64,000 bases of DNA, from NCBI GenBank assembly GCA_963970005.1, contig CAXAMN010004114.1, positions 205,045-269,044 on the forward strand. Reading direction: 5' to 3'. The stretch comes from Durusdinium trenchii (Eukaryota > Sar > Dinophyceae > Suessiales > Symbiodiniaceae). Shown in pieces: positions 1 through 11,340 of this stretch. Position numbers and translations under genes: made by a program. A model generated the notes under the pieces. That model had not been told where the DNA came from. It was given only the letters and a program-made list of their open reading frames with translations, and made no database searches. The first letter of the stretch is position 1. Every line of letters starts with the position of its first letter.

Positions 1-37
1 GCGCCTGCGGCGAAATCTGCATGACAGGCAGCCGTGT

Positions 38-434
38 AAGATGAGTGGAGTAAGATGAGTGGTGTGAGATGAGTGGTGTAAGATGAGTGGAGTAAGGTGA
101 GTGGAGTAAGATAAGTGGAGTAAGATGAGTGGTGTAAGATGAGTGGTGTGTGATGAGTGGTGTGAAATGAGTGGTGTAAGATGAGTGGTGTAAGATGAGT
201 GGTATAAGATGAGTGGTGTAAGATGAGTGGAGTAAGATGAGTGGTGTAAGATGAGTGGTGTAAGATGGCTGGTGTAAGATGAGGGTGTAAGATGAGTGTA
301 GGATGAGTGGTGTAAGATGAGTGGTGTAAGATGGGTGGTGTAAGATGAGTGGTGTACGTTGGGTGGTGTAAGGTGAGTGGTGTAAGATGGGTGGTGTAAG
401 ATGAGCGGTGTGAGATGGGTGGTGTAAGGTGAGT
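38..434. repeat. 14-bp minisatellite
   Basis: About 28 imperfect head-to-tail copies of a 14-base unit close to TAAGATGAGTGGTG. Substitutions are mainly GGTG/GGAG and TAAG/TGAG, and a few units are shortened near 270-300. The unit is not a multiple of three and no open frame is kept, so it is noncoding. It runs directly into an assembly gap, so its true length is unknown. Confidence 0.95.
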
Positions 435-444
435 NNNNNNNNNN
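435..444. other. Assembly gap (10 N)
   Basis: Ten Ns at the end of the 14-bp minisatellite; probably a scaffold join where the repeat could not be resolved. Confidence 0.99.
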
Positions 445-1009
445 CGGGTGCAGAGCGAAAAGCAAGAACCCCACATAGTGATGTGGGGAAACACCATAGT
501 GTATGGGTTTTGCTGGCTGAAAGATGCAACAGCGTTTGTCGCGTAGAGAAGTGGCGCAAGCACTTGGGAGGTGGGCGCACGACGGCTGCAAGCGCAGGAG
601 CTCTGCATGGAGGAGCTTCAAGTTTGGGCACTCCATTTTGGATTCAATGAAACTCTTCGTTCCAATGAGCTCAACAAGGGAGTGGCGCACCCTCTTGCTG
701 TCATTGCCTGCGCAGGGCAAGCTGGGCCTGATCCAGGACCATCAGGTGTCGCGTTTGCAGCTTGGCTTACCACCCAGATGAGTATATGCGCCCTTCGCTC
801 CAATGGACTGCTCATGCGTTGCGCATCTCGTGGGACATGAGCGTTCCAGATGTCGATATGTCTCTGTGGCTCTCCCTCTCGAAGAAGTCCAACCATACTG
901 GAAAGATGAACGCGTCAGATTTGTTACTTTCGGGATTGAACATGTCGGAATAGTTGACCGAAACTTAAAGCGATCGAGAGAACTACATCTTCTTTCTACT
1001 CTTCCTACA
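445..1009. other. No gene recognised
   Basis: Only short overlapping frames in several registers. The stretch directly precedes the copia RNase H remnant and could be a more decayed part of the same element, but no motif supports that. Confidence 0.5.
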
Positions 1010-1860
1010 TGCCCGGGATTTGCGCGAGGCAAACAGACGCATTGACTGGACCATGCTATCTCAACTGCGCCGAGAGGGTTGACTTTCCGGTCAGGATTCC
1101 TGGGACACGCAGAAGGACCCCGATGATTTCATGTATCATCACGGACGCTCGCGCAAATCAAGCAGAAGAGATGATGATTGATGGAGCGCTCAGCAAAGAA
1201 GGGCGTAGATCACAAGGAGAAACGCTGATCTGCGTGGGAACAAGCTCACTTCGAGAAGGTGAGGAGGGAGGCATCCATTTGTTTGCTTTCTCGAGCGCGA
1301 TCGTTCGTTGAGTTTGTCGCTCAACCATGCAAGCAGAAGCTTGCTTCAGGCAGGCATTGAAATAAGGCAGGAGATCGAGTGAGGGCTGCAGCGCGACCTT
1401 TTTGCCAGTCGAAGGAGAAGCGGTGGGAGAGTTCTGCGGCAAGCTTCACGAAGCAGGTGGTACAGCAGGTCCCGGGTTGATTCGTTGAAGAACGAAGCCG
1501 GCAGACTAGACTCTCAATTGAGTTGGCCTCGATATGGCGTATCCCAGGAGAAGCTGAAGTTTCTCAAGGGATCACTTCATGCGCGACGAGAAGCCGAAAA
1601 AATGACGGTCAGCGTTCCGCTGGGTGGACACCAACGCGATGCTGGCAGACCCTTTGACGAAGGTCATGGATCCGTGCAAGTTGGCTCAGGCATTGGAGAC
1701 GAACAAGTGGAACTTGGAGCAGCCAATCAATGCTATGATTGCGGCGAGGCTCCAATGCGAAAGGCAGAGACCAAGGGACTTCCTGAGGAATACAGAAGTT
1801 TACTCTACAAAGTATAGCAAGCAGATGAACTGCGCTACAGGACTATTTGGATTATGAGGC
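1010..1860 (+). pseudogene. Decayed Ty1/copia RT-RNase H remnant
   Basis: Fragments in shifting frames resemble the 3' part of a copia polyprotein. In order they are: DLREANRRIDW near 1017; a TDAR motif near 1147, matching the TDAS start of RNase H in the downstream copia element; CRSTMQAEA near 1320, matching its RRSTMQAET; and RWVDTNAMLADPLTKVMDP near 1618-1672, matching its WVDTLTMVSDGLTKRM. These blocks occur in the same order as in 8860-9430. Several stops and frameshifts separate them, so this is an old, inactive fragment. No LTR is seen beside it. The assignment rests on motif order rather than an alignment. Confidence 0.6.
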
Positions 1861-2937
1861 CCGCCGGACGCTGGCAAAATACTGAGGACTTTGTGTGAGC
1901 CCCGCAGGGGCAGATTCAGCCAGATGATGAACATTTTCCGCCGGGACAAGCTGAACTGAGAGTATTGGTTTTCGTATGGTTCGTAGAAATTTTGCCAGAG
2001 AACGCAGCCCCCTACTCTCGCAGAAATTTGGTACACCACGCCAACCGATTCACGGGTGTGATGTATATAGCATGTTTTTGCACCGCTTTTGCAAAGCATT
2101 GCGCATGTTGACCTCTGCTGAGATCTTCTACAGTACATAGATGGGTTCGTTCGACCGCCGCAGAGTGCACTTTTGAGTCAAGCCGCGAAAACATATCTGC
2201 CAGCTGTTTTCACAGGTGCTTTTCAAAGGGCCTGGCCATGTCGCTGTTGATTGATTGTTAAACTTATTCAGCCCGAGGCTTTGCTTGCACCTGGCCCAGC
2301 TGCGGTGTGAGCGAGACATGGAGGAGGTCACTTTCCGGAAGGAATGCGAGGCTGGTGTTCTCATAGCTGGTTGTGTGTGGAAAGTTTAGAATATTTGTCT
2401 GAACCTTTCAAGGCACTTCTTGCTACCGCCGTGGACCTCAGGGCAGACCGAAGGATGCTGGAAGAGGAACCTGTATATGCGATGGGAGTGCTTTTTCATA
2501 GGGTTCATTGACTCAGTATGTGCAAACCAATTGTGTGTATGCAGTGGGGCTCTCAAGATTTCTCAACTACCACAAGGGCAATAGATATGTACCCTTGGAC
2601 ACAGGAAATGGTTTTCTACCTTACGCAGTCTCTTCAAGTGTCTTCCACAAATGACAACCTCAATGGACGAGCCTTTTCGCCAGCCAAGTTGAGCAGAAGG
2701 CACCTATGCCCAAGTAAAAGTTGCAATGAAAACCTACCCAGTATGAATGAGACGATTTGAAATCATTGCAAGAAGTGTCGTGATTGGAGTTGGCATGCAG
2801 CCCTTGCCCAAACACCGGGTCCACCAAGAGAGTAAGACTAGAAGGAACTATGGTTTGCTTTTCTGTTGCCATACTGGTACTTCCATCCATCGCCTCAAGA
2901 CACGGTGTTTTTTCCTTTCATTCTGTTCATGTTTGTC
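1861..2937. other. No gene recognised
   Basis: No open frame above about 80 codons and no motif; no RNA gene seen. Confidence 0.5.
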
Positions 2938-2979
2938 ATTCCTTCCTTCCTTCCTTCCTTCCTTCCTTCCTTCCTTCCT
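2938..2979. repeat. (TTCC)n microsatellite
   Basis: About ten perfect TTCC units. Apparent open frames through it on both strands exist only because the repeat has no stops. Confidence 0.97.
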
Positions 2980-3504
2980 CGCCCGCAAGAATTGGCTCCA
3001 CCGCACGCATGTGCATTGTGTGTGCGTGTGCGGTGCACCATTGCACCTGGACACGATTTTTTTGTTTTCCTTTTCCTTTCATCAGGTTCTGCATTTGAGG
3101 AAACAATGATAAAGAACAGCGACACACTGCGCAGTTTTCTGCACTTGAGGAGACAGCTAGATGGGAACGAATTGCGACGGTGGAGGCTGATGTTGAAGAG
3201 AGAAGTTGTGCGAGGACTGAATTGTTGGCTATGCTTTAATCTAAGGTCAAAGCAAGTTGACGTTTCGAGAGCAGCAAGAAGATTAGCTGAACTGTTTCAT
3301 TTGTTCGACGCTGCATCAGGAGTGAGAAGACTCAGCGAACTTTGCTGAACGAACTCGAGGTTTGAACACTTCGTTCCTGAAATGGTTTTGTTGATAAGCT
3401 CGCAGCATGTTGTCGTTGCAGGAAGGTCAGAATGAGTTGAGAGCTGCCTCGGCTTCACTTCGAGGGGTTTGGTCCTGAGATCCTCCAGAGAAAGGAAACA
3501 CAAC
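2980..3504. other. No gene recognised; left flank of copia element
   Basis: A 160-codon frame crosses the TTCC repeat and ends at 3348, but it lacks any recognisable domain. The last bases before the LTR (ACAAC) match the bases after the 3' LTR and form part of a likely 4-5-bp target-site duplication. Confidence 0.5.
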
Positions 3505-3653
3505 TGTGAAAGTGAAGTTGCATTCATGTCATGACAAGCCTTGTTTCATGGAAACCCGCGGTTGAGACATGTCGGACCCCGCCAACCTTCGGTTGGCTCA
3601 AGCCTTGCCTGATGAAAAGGCGCGTTTTTTGCCGCGTGAGACCAGTTTCAACA
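3505..3653 (+). repeat. 5' LTR of copia element
   Basis: 149 bp, TG...CA ends, differing from the 3' LTR at four positions. It contains a hairpin (GCCAAC stem, CTTCG loop, GTTGGC) at about 3581-3597. The 10-base TTGGCTCAAG at 3593-3602 is identical to the 3' end of the dinoflagellate spliced leader. Very short for an LTR. Confidence 0.93.
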
Positions 3654-3654
3654 C

Positions 3655-3667
3655 TGGCAGCGGAGCC
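3655..3667 (+). promoter_or_regulatory. Candidate primer-binding site
   Basis: TGGCAGCGGAGCC starts one base after the 5' LTR. It resembles the initiator-Met tRNA complement TGGTATCAGAGCC used by many copia elements, with four mismatches. Its position fits a PBS; the exact tRNA is unproven. Confidence 0.55.
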
Positions 3668-3703
3668 CCAAGGGGCACCCTCACCACGTGTTAGCTCCTT
3701 GCC

Positions 3704-4046
3704 ATGTCTGGAGACCCTCCGCTATGACGGAGCGCAGAGCACCACCCTGGCGACAAGCCAGGACTCCTTCGACTCTGAAGGTAAGTTCGGGATCCCTCGC
3801 TTCTCAGGAGAGCCAGCTCAGCTACCAGAGTACGCCTTCCGCGTCCAGATGAGGATGCTGCGCGAGAAAGGAATGGAAGAGAGCGAGCTGAAGAAAGTTG
3901 GCCCCTTGGGCATACGGCTTGTGGAGGGACTTCGTGGACAAGCCCTTCGCCTTGCCCAGCAGCTGAAGCCTGAGGATCTAGCAAAGCAGTCAGGCCCTGA
4001 GACACTCCTGAAGCTGTTCAACGACACCCTGAAGCCGAGCATCTAA
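3704..4046 (+). pseudogene. copia gag, N-terminal part, frameshifted
   Basis: The frame ending at 4046 contains the typical copia Gag N-terminal block FGIPRFSGEP (near 3787-3815), then LPEYAFRVQMRM and GLRGQALRLAQQL. The plausible start is the ATG at 3704 (MSGDPPL), but that frame stops after seven codons, so a small frameshift near 3724 is inferred. The frame ends at a stop near 4044; the continuation KEARELYSAGSKEGGMLSRQ lies in the next frame, consistent with a one-base insertion there. Gag normally forms the cytoplasmic particle in which reverse transcription occurs. This copy cannot make it intact. Confidence 0.75.
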
Positions 4047-7000
4047 AGAGGCACGAGAACTCTACAGTGCCGGGTCGAAAGAAGGCGGCATGCTCAGTCG
4101 CCAGTCTGGCGAATCTATGTCAAGCTACATCACCAGAAGAAGGTCCTACGCCGTCGCCATCCCGGACGTGATCCTCGCGGAGCAACTTCTTACGAATGCT
4201 CAAATCTCTGGAGATCAGAGATTGATGGTGCGAACAATGCTCCAAGGCACCCTGACCTTCGACACGGTTGCCTCTGAGCTGATAGCACAGCGCCCGAGGA
4301 TCCATGAGTTCGAGAAGCAACGGGGCGGAAAAGGCTATGGGAATCACTCACGCCCATGGTCACGACCTCAAGGACATCAACATCGCCACAACAAGCCCTT
4401 CCGGAGCTACTTGGCTGAAGATGCAGATGAATGGGAGAGTCAGGACCTCACTGGCTTTGATGAAGTTGAAGAGGATCAAACTGCCTACTTCCAGGACACC
4501 AAGACCGTTGTTGAGGAAGATGCTGAGGTCTACCTGGAAGAGCACATGTGCTATCTCATTGAGAATGGCATGGACATGGACAACGAAGAAGCATGTGCCT
4601 TGGCAGCTGAAACCCTCCAGCTTGAGTATGAGGCCTACAACATGAGGCAGCACGCCTCTGGAAAGGGTCATGGTGGCTTTCACCAAGCCCGTCAATTTGA
4701 TGTTTCTGGACAGCTCTCATTCCAGGAACGAAAGGCCCGTTTGATCCAGCTGAAGTCGAAGACCGAATGCCGTCGTCGCCATCAGAAAGGTCATTGGTCG
4801 GGGGATCCACAATGTCCCAAAGGATCACGAAAAGGCAGCGGCATGTTCTCTGGGAGGTCACCGAGCACTTCATCGACTTCACCGCCTTCTACCTCCAAGA
4901 GTGGCAAGAGCAAAGGCTCTGGGAAGCACAAACCCAGAGTGGTCTACTTCAGCACGAAGGAACAAGAGGATGTCCCCGATCCAGGAAGCGAGAAGGCATG
5001 GTGTGGTATGGCTCTCAAGGAAGATCCACGACACCGTGGAGTCTGTGTACCACCACCTTCAAGCCTGCAGAGTCCTTCACGATCCACTGCACCTCCGACT
5101 ACCAGTCCGCCTACGGGACTTCGTGCTAAGGCAGCTCCAACTCAGCCCGCTGCGCACGATGCTATGGCATTGAGTATGACCCGGGTGCCTCAACTTCCTT
5201 TTGGAGTTCCACGTAACGATTCAGCACAAGTTGAACTGCAAGATGCTGGCACCGAGGCCTTGGTTGAGAGGTCTTTGCATTTGGCTCCTTCAGAGCTTCG
5301 TGGCCGTCTGCTCACTCAGGATGAGATGGATGAGCAAGCTCTACACGCAGCTTCGCACATGGTCGCAGACATGGAGGCCATGGAGGTGGAATCTGAAGGC
5401 TATGAGCCCAGCATCTATGATCCAAGTTTGATGTCTTTTGAACTTGTATCTCATGCACCTGGGCCCTCCTCTGGATATGGACAGAGTGGCATTCCCTCAA
5501 AAGCACCAAGTGTTCCTCCGCTACCACAAGGTCATCAAGGCCCTGAATGTGAACACAAGAAGACAACCAAAAAGGGCGCCAACAAGTACTACACGATGGT
5601 GTCATGTGTGGACGGCGGTGCGATCTTGGAAAAGACCAGAAAGCCAGAGACTACAACTCCGGCAAAGTCAGCGCCACCACCTCTGCCAGCAACGGCAGAA
5701 CAAGAGCTATGTCCTCACCATCGCATTTCATGGAAGGGAACAAATGGCTTCCAGACGCGACAGACTTGTCTGGATTGCGGCTTTGTCAGGATTGGCCGCC
5801 CAAAGTCAGCGCCAGCTCCTTCGAGATACTCATCCTCAGCAGAAGGAGACCTTCCTTTGAGTTTCACTCCTCAAATGGCCCAAGCAGTCTTCCGCATGAG
5901 CAGCATGATGGCCCTCATCAAGCACAACGAGACCGGTGAGAACCTCACAAGTGAAGATCTATCTCGTCTTTTGCGAGGTGCCATGCTCTCCATCGTGAAT
6001 TGGCCGCCAGAGGATAGTTTCACTGATTCCAATGCACAGGCAGCTTTTTCTCCGGGTCCTCGACCCTCCTGCACAGGTACTCCACCAGCTTCTACTGCCA
6101 CATCGCCTGTACCAACACCAGATCGAGGCACGGCTCGAGACAGTCGCCATGTCAAGATCTTGAACTTCGGCCGCTACAAGGGCCAAAGCTATGAGAAGGC
6201 CTACCAGGACGCCTCCTATGTCAACTGGGTGTTGGGCGAGTTGAACGAAGACTCAAATCCCATCTTCATGCATTTGGGTCGCTACTTTGAGGACCGGCGC
6301 ATGGCAGAAAGAAGCAACACAGCTTTCATGGCAACCAAGACGATTGAGGTCTCAGACACTGAAGAGGACTTCCCTACTTCAGAGACGGTCGCCTCCGAGA
6401 CTGACCTCATCGCCATCTTGGATTCAGGCTGCAACAAAACATGTCATGGTGAACTTTGGCTCCAAAAGTATGCCGCAGCAGTTGGACACTCCATTGATGA
6501 GATTCCCATGAACCCTGAAACTGGTTCCTTCAGAGGCATTGGCGGCTCGGTCACCGTCCTCGGACTTCGCAGCTTGCAAGTCGGATTTGAGCTAGCTGAC
6601 GGTGGCATCGCCATTGGAGACATCGACTCCACCGAACTGCAGGGCAGCTCAGCACCTCTCTTGCTCAGCATTGGTGATCAACGCAAACTTGGTCTTTGCA
6701 TCGAGCTTGGCAACACTGAGTCTGTGTTCAGCCCATCGCAATGGGTGCTTGGACGTCTACCTCGTGAAGTTTGCTCACTCACAGCGGAAAATGATGATAC
6801 TGAACATCTTGGAGTGCATCATGAAGGCATTGATGATCCGCTGGATGAGTTCTCCAAGCAGCTCGAGATTAGACAGGCAGCAAAGCAGGCCTTTGTCCAA
6901 GCCAACTCTTCCAGAAGAATCAGAACAGCTTTGCTTCGAAAGTCAGTTCCACTACGTGGCCCCTATAAAGCTGGAGATTTGGTCAGCTTCCATCGCAAGG

Positions 7001-8955
7001 GCAAATGGTTTGGCCCAGGCCGCATTGTGGGAACTTCTGGAAGGGCAAACTTTTGGTTGGTCCATGGAGGAATACCGATCATCGTATCGGAAAGCCAGAT
7101 CCGCCCTGCAACTCGATCCGAAGTACCCTCAAAACAGCTTCTCGAACTACGACCATCTCGGAAGAGACGCAGGGAGGCCTTTGAAGAGCCTATGGATGAT
7201 GTACCACCATTTTCTGAAGATCTTCAAGTACCAGCTCTTCAAGAGGCACAAGAAGATTTGCAACCTGGCTACATTGAACTGCCAGTTGAAGCAGGATCTG
7301 GTCCTTCACCATCTCCAATGCCAGAGCCAACTTCTCCTGAAGAGCCGGAAACTCCGTTTGATCTACCTCATGAACTTCCATCAGTACCAGAAGAAATGGC
7401 TCTTGATGATGAAGAAGAAGTACCAGTTCCTCCAGAGCCAGATAGACAAGAATCTGGACAACCAGAATCGGAAGCGTCACACCCTATGACAGTGCCATCA
7501 ACTCCAATCATGGCTCCTTCCGTTGGCTCCACTTCCCTGCAAACAGCTCTGAACCGCTCAGTGGATCAACTGGACGGCTATCCACGTCCGGAAGTTCGAC
7601 CTCCACCAGGTCTACTACCTGTTCAAGGAAGATCAAGGTCGCCACTACGAGACCCACCTGTTCCTCGTGATGAACGTGGCCTGATGGCCATTGCAGCTGA
7701 AGAGAAACGCTACCATGGCTTTTTGGCCAAGCGCTTCAAGAAGAAGAAGCGCCAGGTGGGCGCTCACAGGGAGATTAACTTCAACACCTGTGACCCGAAG
7801 ACCAGAGCTGGGCTCATTTTGAGCAGAAAGAAAGAGTGGCGCAACTGGATGGACTTCACCGCTGTCCATGTGATCAAGCCCAAAGATGTCAAGGGCTACC
7901 TGCTGAAGAACCCGCGCGTGAAGATTGTGCCAACTCGTTGGGTCGATTCCGACAAGAATGAAGTCGGAGAAGAGTCACAACTGAAGTCAAGACTCGTTGT
8001 TCGTGGTGACTTAGAATGGCACCCAACCAAGTTGAGGACTGATAGCCCAACGTGTTCACAGCTCATCGTGAACATGATCCTGGCGCATGCAGCTTCCATG
8101 AACCTGCGAGTCAACGCAGGAGATATCAGTGCAGCGTTCCTTCAAGGTGTGAAGATCAATCGCACCCTGGTTCTCTCACTGCCGTCTGGAGGTGTTCCAG
8201 ATGAAGATGCGCCAGAAGGATCACTGCTTGTGGCCGAGAAGTCCGTCTATGGCACGACCGACGCCCCAAGAGGATTCTGGAAGCGACTTCATGAAGTGCT
8301 TTTGCAATGCGGCTTAAAGCCAATTCCTGCAGAGGCTGCCGCTTACTACTTGCCAGGTCCCGAGAACGAGATTCAAGGTCTCCTGGGCACCCACGTCGAC
8401 GACATCCTATGGACCGGCAATGAGAGAATGGACAATGTCATGAATTCTGTCCAGCAGCACTTCCGCTTCGGCAAGATTGAGGGCAATGAGTTCAAGTTCT
8501 GCAGTTGTTTGATCAAACAGCAGGAGGATGGCGTCTACCTTTCAAGTCCAAACGTCATGGACCGAGTCAAACCGGTCTACATCCATCCTGATCGGCGAGC
8601 TCTTCGTGCCGAGCCAGCAGATGAAAAGGAGATCTCTCAGCTTCGCTCCGTGCTGGGAAGCATTTCATGGTTTGCCAGGACATGCCGTCCGGATCTCTCC
8701 TTTGCCGTCAACCAGCTCCAGTCAGTGCAAGCAACTGCACGAATCCAGGACCTCGTCGAGGCCAACAAGCTGTTGAACTTTGCCGTCAAGACCAAGAAGA
8801 AAGGCATGGTCTTTAGCAAGAATGGCCCAAAGCTCAATGAGTGTATGATACTCTCAGTGACTGACGCTAGTCACGGGTCGAGCTTCGAAGATCTTGGAGG
8901 CGGCAGACTGGGCGGCAACAGATCCCAATCTGGGAGGATCCTTGCTCTAGCCTGA
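4045..8955 (+). pseudogene. copia gag-pol: Gag C-term, protease, integrase tail, reverse transcriptase
   Basis: A single long frame (ATG at 4090, 1621 codons). Domains by position: Gag C-terminus (GGMLSRQSGESMSSYITRRR, 4081-4150). Zinc-knuckle-like C-x7-H-x6-C at 4768-4815, with the usual second Cys replaced by Arg. Two C-x-H...C-x2-x ribbon-like repeats at about 5540-5640 and 5710-5790; the first has lost its last Cys. FGRYKGQSYEKAYQD near 6166, similar to the short C-terminal motif seen in exodeoxyribonuclease-X-like proteins. Aspartic protease DSGCNKTC at 6421. Integrase C-terminal tail (AAKQAF to IRPATRSE, about 6876-7110). Copia RT with GDISAAFLQG (8119) and HVDD (8392-8403). RNase H begins at TDAS (8860). 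The HHCC and DDE core of integrase is absent between protease and tail, so the copy could not integrate itself. The frame breaks near 8950. Confidence 0.9.
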
Positions 8956-8956
8956 C

Positions 8957-9544
8957 AGGACTTCATGACCGAGGGCAGGCACTGTGGCTTTGCTCTCTTG
9001 GTGTTCGACCACCATCAAGAGAGTGCGCAGGAGCACCATGCAAGCTGAGACTCTCAGCCTTCAGCTGGGATCAGAAGAAGCAGAGCATCTTCGCCAGATC
9101 TTCTGCGAGGTCAAGAACCTGACCGATGGCAGCCGAGGAAAAGAAAGATTTGTGAAGGCATGCGATGCCATGGCAATCGGATGGCTCACCGATTGCAAGA
9201 GCCTCTACGACCACCTCTTCATGCCCGGCATCAGCGAGGTGACGGACAAGCGCCTTGCCATTGACCTGACGGCTTTGCGTCAGGACGTTTGGCGAAAGCC
9301 AGGTGAAGAGACTGGAAACCCGAGCTATGATGATGCTCCACCGGCTGATGGCACCACGAAAGTGGCATGGGTCGACACCTTGACAATGGTGTCGGATGGC
9401 CTCACCAAAAGGATGAAGAGCCCGCAGCTGGATACGCTCACCAGGAGCGGATGGTTGGAAGTTAGCTTCACGAAGCTTTCATCGCCTGGTTTCCATGAAA
9501 AGAAAAACAATGGGTGTGAAAGTGAAGTTGCAATCATGTCATGA
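8957..9544 (+). pseudogene. copia RNase H, C-terminal part in a shifted frame
   Basis: Continues the polyprotein in another frame: RRSTMQAET (about 9026-9052), CKSLYDHL (9195-9220), KRLAIDLTALRQ, then WVDTLTMVSDGLTKRM (9368-9415). These are the usual C-terminal RNase H blocks of copia Pol. The stop lies inside the 3' LTR at 9542-9544. The frame differs from the preceding Pol frame, so a frameshift lies between 8945 and 8984. Confidence 0.85.
9497..9514 (+). promoter_or_regulatory. Candidate polypurine tract
   Basis: GAAAAGAAAAACAATGGG directly precedes the 3' LTR, the position of the plus-strand primer in LTR retrotransposons. It has two interrupting pyrimidines. Confidence 0.6.
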
Positions 9545-9663
9545 CAAGCCTTGTTTCATGGAAACCCGCGGTTGAGACATGTCGGACCCTGCCAAGCTTC
9601 GGTTGGCTCAAGCCTTGCCTGATGAAAAGGCGCGTTCTTTGCCGCGTGAGACCAGTTTCAACA
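9515..9663 (+). repeat. 3' LTR of copia element
   Basis: 149 bp, same ends as the 5' LTR. The four differences lie at the CATTC/CAATC, CCCCG/CCCTG, ACCTT/AGCTT and TTTTT/TTCTT sites. One of them weakens the hairpin stem. It carries the second copy of TTGGCTCAAG at 9603-9612. Confidence 0.93.
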
Positions 9664-10877
9664 CAACCATAACCAGATCACTCCTCTTGGTAGATGAACA
9701 TTTGAATGCTGAAAAGGAAGTGGACAGCAAGATGTCGAAGTTGATCTAAAGGTCTTGGATAGGTCTTTCGGAAAGATTGACCTTTCTGGCTTCTGATGTT
9801 TTAAAACCGTTCCCGAAAGATCCTGGATGGGGTTCGCGAAAGTATCTTTTCTCTTTTCGAAAGATCTGTTGAAGGTTCCCTGCCAGCATAAGTCTCAGAA
9901 CAGGCTTCTGGCAGAGTGGCCAAGGTTTGGTGTGGACTGGTCGCAATGTCCATGTCGTAGCTCTGTCTATGGCATGCCCATTGCAAAATATAGCCATTTC
10001 TGTAGATCGTGAATGCAACGTGAAAGATGCTACAAGCCATAAGCCATCATACATGAAGACATTGAGCATGGTGGCTCATGGCACAACTCCCCGACCAGGA
10101 ACTCGGGGTGGACAGAAGCAAATTCTACAGATATGACATGCACCTGACAAGCAGACAACCAAGTTGATGGCCTCGGCCTAGTTGGCTCCTTTTCGGTATC
10201 GTGATGTCTGGACACTGTGTGGGTTGAAATGGTGTCCCAGCGTCAGGTCGTCATAGCCAGAGTTGCTGCAGGCGTCGTTGCTGTAGGCAAATTGTCAGAA
10301 TGTCTCAACCATATGGCGGCGGTTCATCAAGCGCCTGTTCGCATTAGTGCAGAGTATTCTTCATGCTGCGCATGCGTGCCGTTGCACAGTATTACTGCAC
10401 GGGCTTGTCACGTGCTGTGCTAGCCGCTGCTAGGCTATGGCTACATATTCTCGACCACACACACGAAGGGTAGCATATCCGACATTTTTGTGTTCTTCCT
10501 GGATGCACGTCGATCGGGATGGGGACACTGCTGTTTTTTCCTCTTTCTTCGTGCTTCACACTCACTCAACACAAGGATCACGGAGCTCTTCGTGGCTGCG
10601 CTATGGTGACGGTACTTCACTGGTGTGATTGCGGGGGAGTCAATCTTGACAGTCCCTCAGGTGGATGGTGCTTCCTCATTTGGCCAGAAAGATACCTAGA
10701 CATTCTCAGCACGGTTTGGACCCTTGTAGATACTCCGGAAATGTTGTCCTTGTCGAGAGTATCAAAGCAACCCCCTGATATGAACAAGAGTGTCTATTGG
10801 CAATTGGTAGATTTGGTAGGTATGATCTTGCCTCGGCCACTTGCTGACCTTGCAGAGCCCAAACCTGTATTTTCAAG
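9664..10877. other. No gene recognised
   Basis: Right flank of the copia element. Open frames up to 123 codons (10519-10890, +) show no domain or compositional sign of coding. Confidence 0.5.
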
Positions 10878-11340
10878 TCACGAAAGGTAGCCCTTTAGGG
10901 GATACCTTGAGTTTGTCTTGCGAAGCAAGTGTTGGCGCGTCCGGGTCTAATAATTGATCATTCAATTCAACCCCCCCCTCTAAATTCAATTCTCTCCTGG
11001 AGAACGTCTTCGTGAGCCTCTCATGAGTTGAAACCCTCTTGAACATTCAGAAAGAGTGCATATGAAAGTCTAATCACGAAAGGTGTTCCCCGAGGGGATA
11101 CATACCTAGAGTTTGTTTTGTGAAGCACGTCAATTTCTCTCCTGGCGAACGTCTTCGTGAGCCTCTTATGGTTTCAGGATAGTTCAAATCCTATGATGCT
11201 CCGATTCAATGCTCACCATCTGAGCCATGGGGCAAGTTTGTTTTCCTAAGAATCTTTTTGAACATTTCGAGAGCATATGTTTGAACATTTAGAGTGCATA
11301 TGAACGTATATTTACGACAGGTCGCCTCCGAGAGGATAAA
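10878..11340. repeat. Imperfect ~200-bp tandem repeat
   Basis: A block starting TCACGAAAGGT at 10878 recurs at 11074, and its first part again near 11313 (TTTACGACAGGT). Shared segments include the GAGGGGATAC-type run, TTGAGTTTGT/TAGAGTTTGT, CTCTCCTGG(A/C)GAACGTCTTCGTGAGCCTCT (each copy shorter than 30 bases) and GAACATT...GTGCATATGAA. Small inverted repeats (CCCTTTAGGGG, CCCCGAGGGG) occupy the same position in each copy. No coding frame. Confidence 0.75.

Larger units (their letters stand above)
3505..9663 (+). mobile_element. Ty1/copia-type LTR retrotransposon, complete but defective
   Basis: A 6.2-kb element bounded by 149-bp direct repeats that begin TGTGAAAG and end TTTCAACA, with CAAC (4-5 bp) on both outer flanks. 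Inside, in order: candidate primer-binding site, gag, Cys/His motifs, aspartic protease (DSGC), C-terminal tail of integrase, copia reverse transcriptase with HVDD, RNase H and a purine-rich tract. It is dead as read: the frame is broken in gag and again between RT and RNase H, and the integrase catalytic core is missing. The two LTRs differ at 4 of 149 positions, which suggests a fairly recent insertion. Confidence 0.93.

Noticed and set aside
2866-3348. 160-codon ORF over the TTCC repeat
   Set aside because: Kept open mainly by the stop-free microsatellite; no domain.
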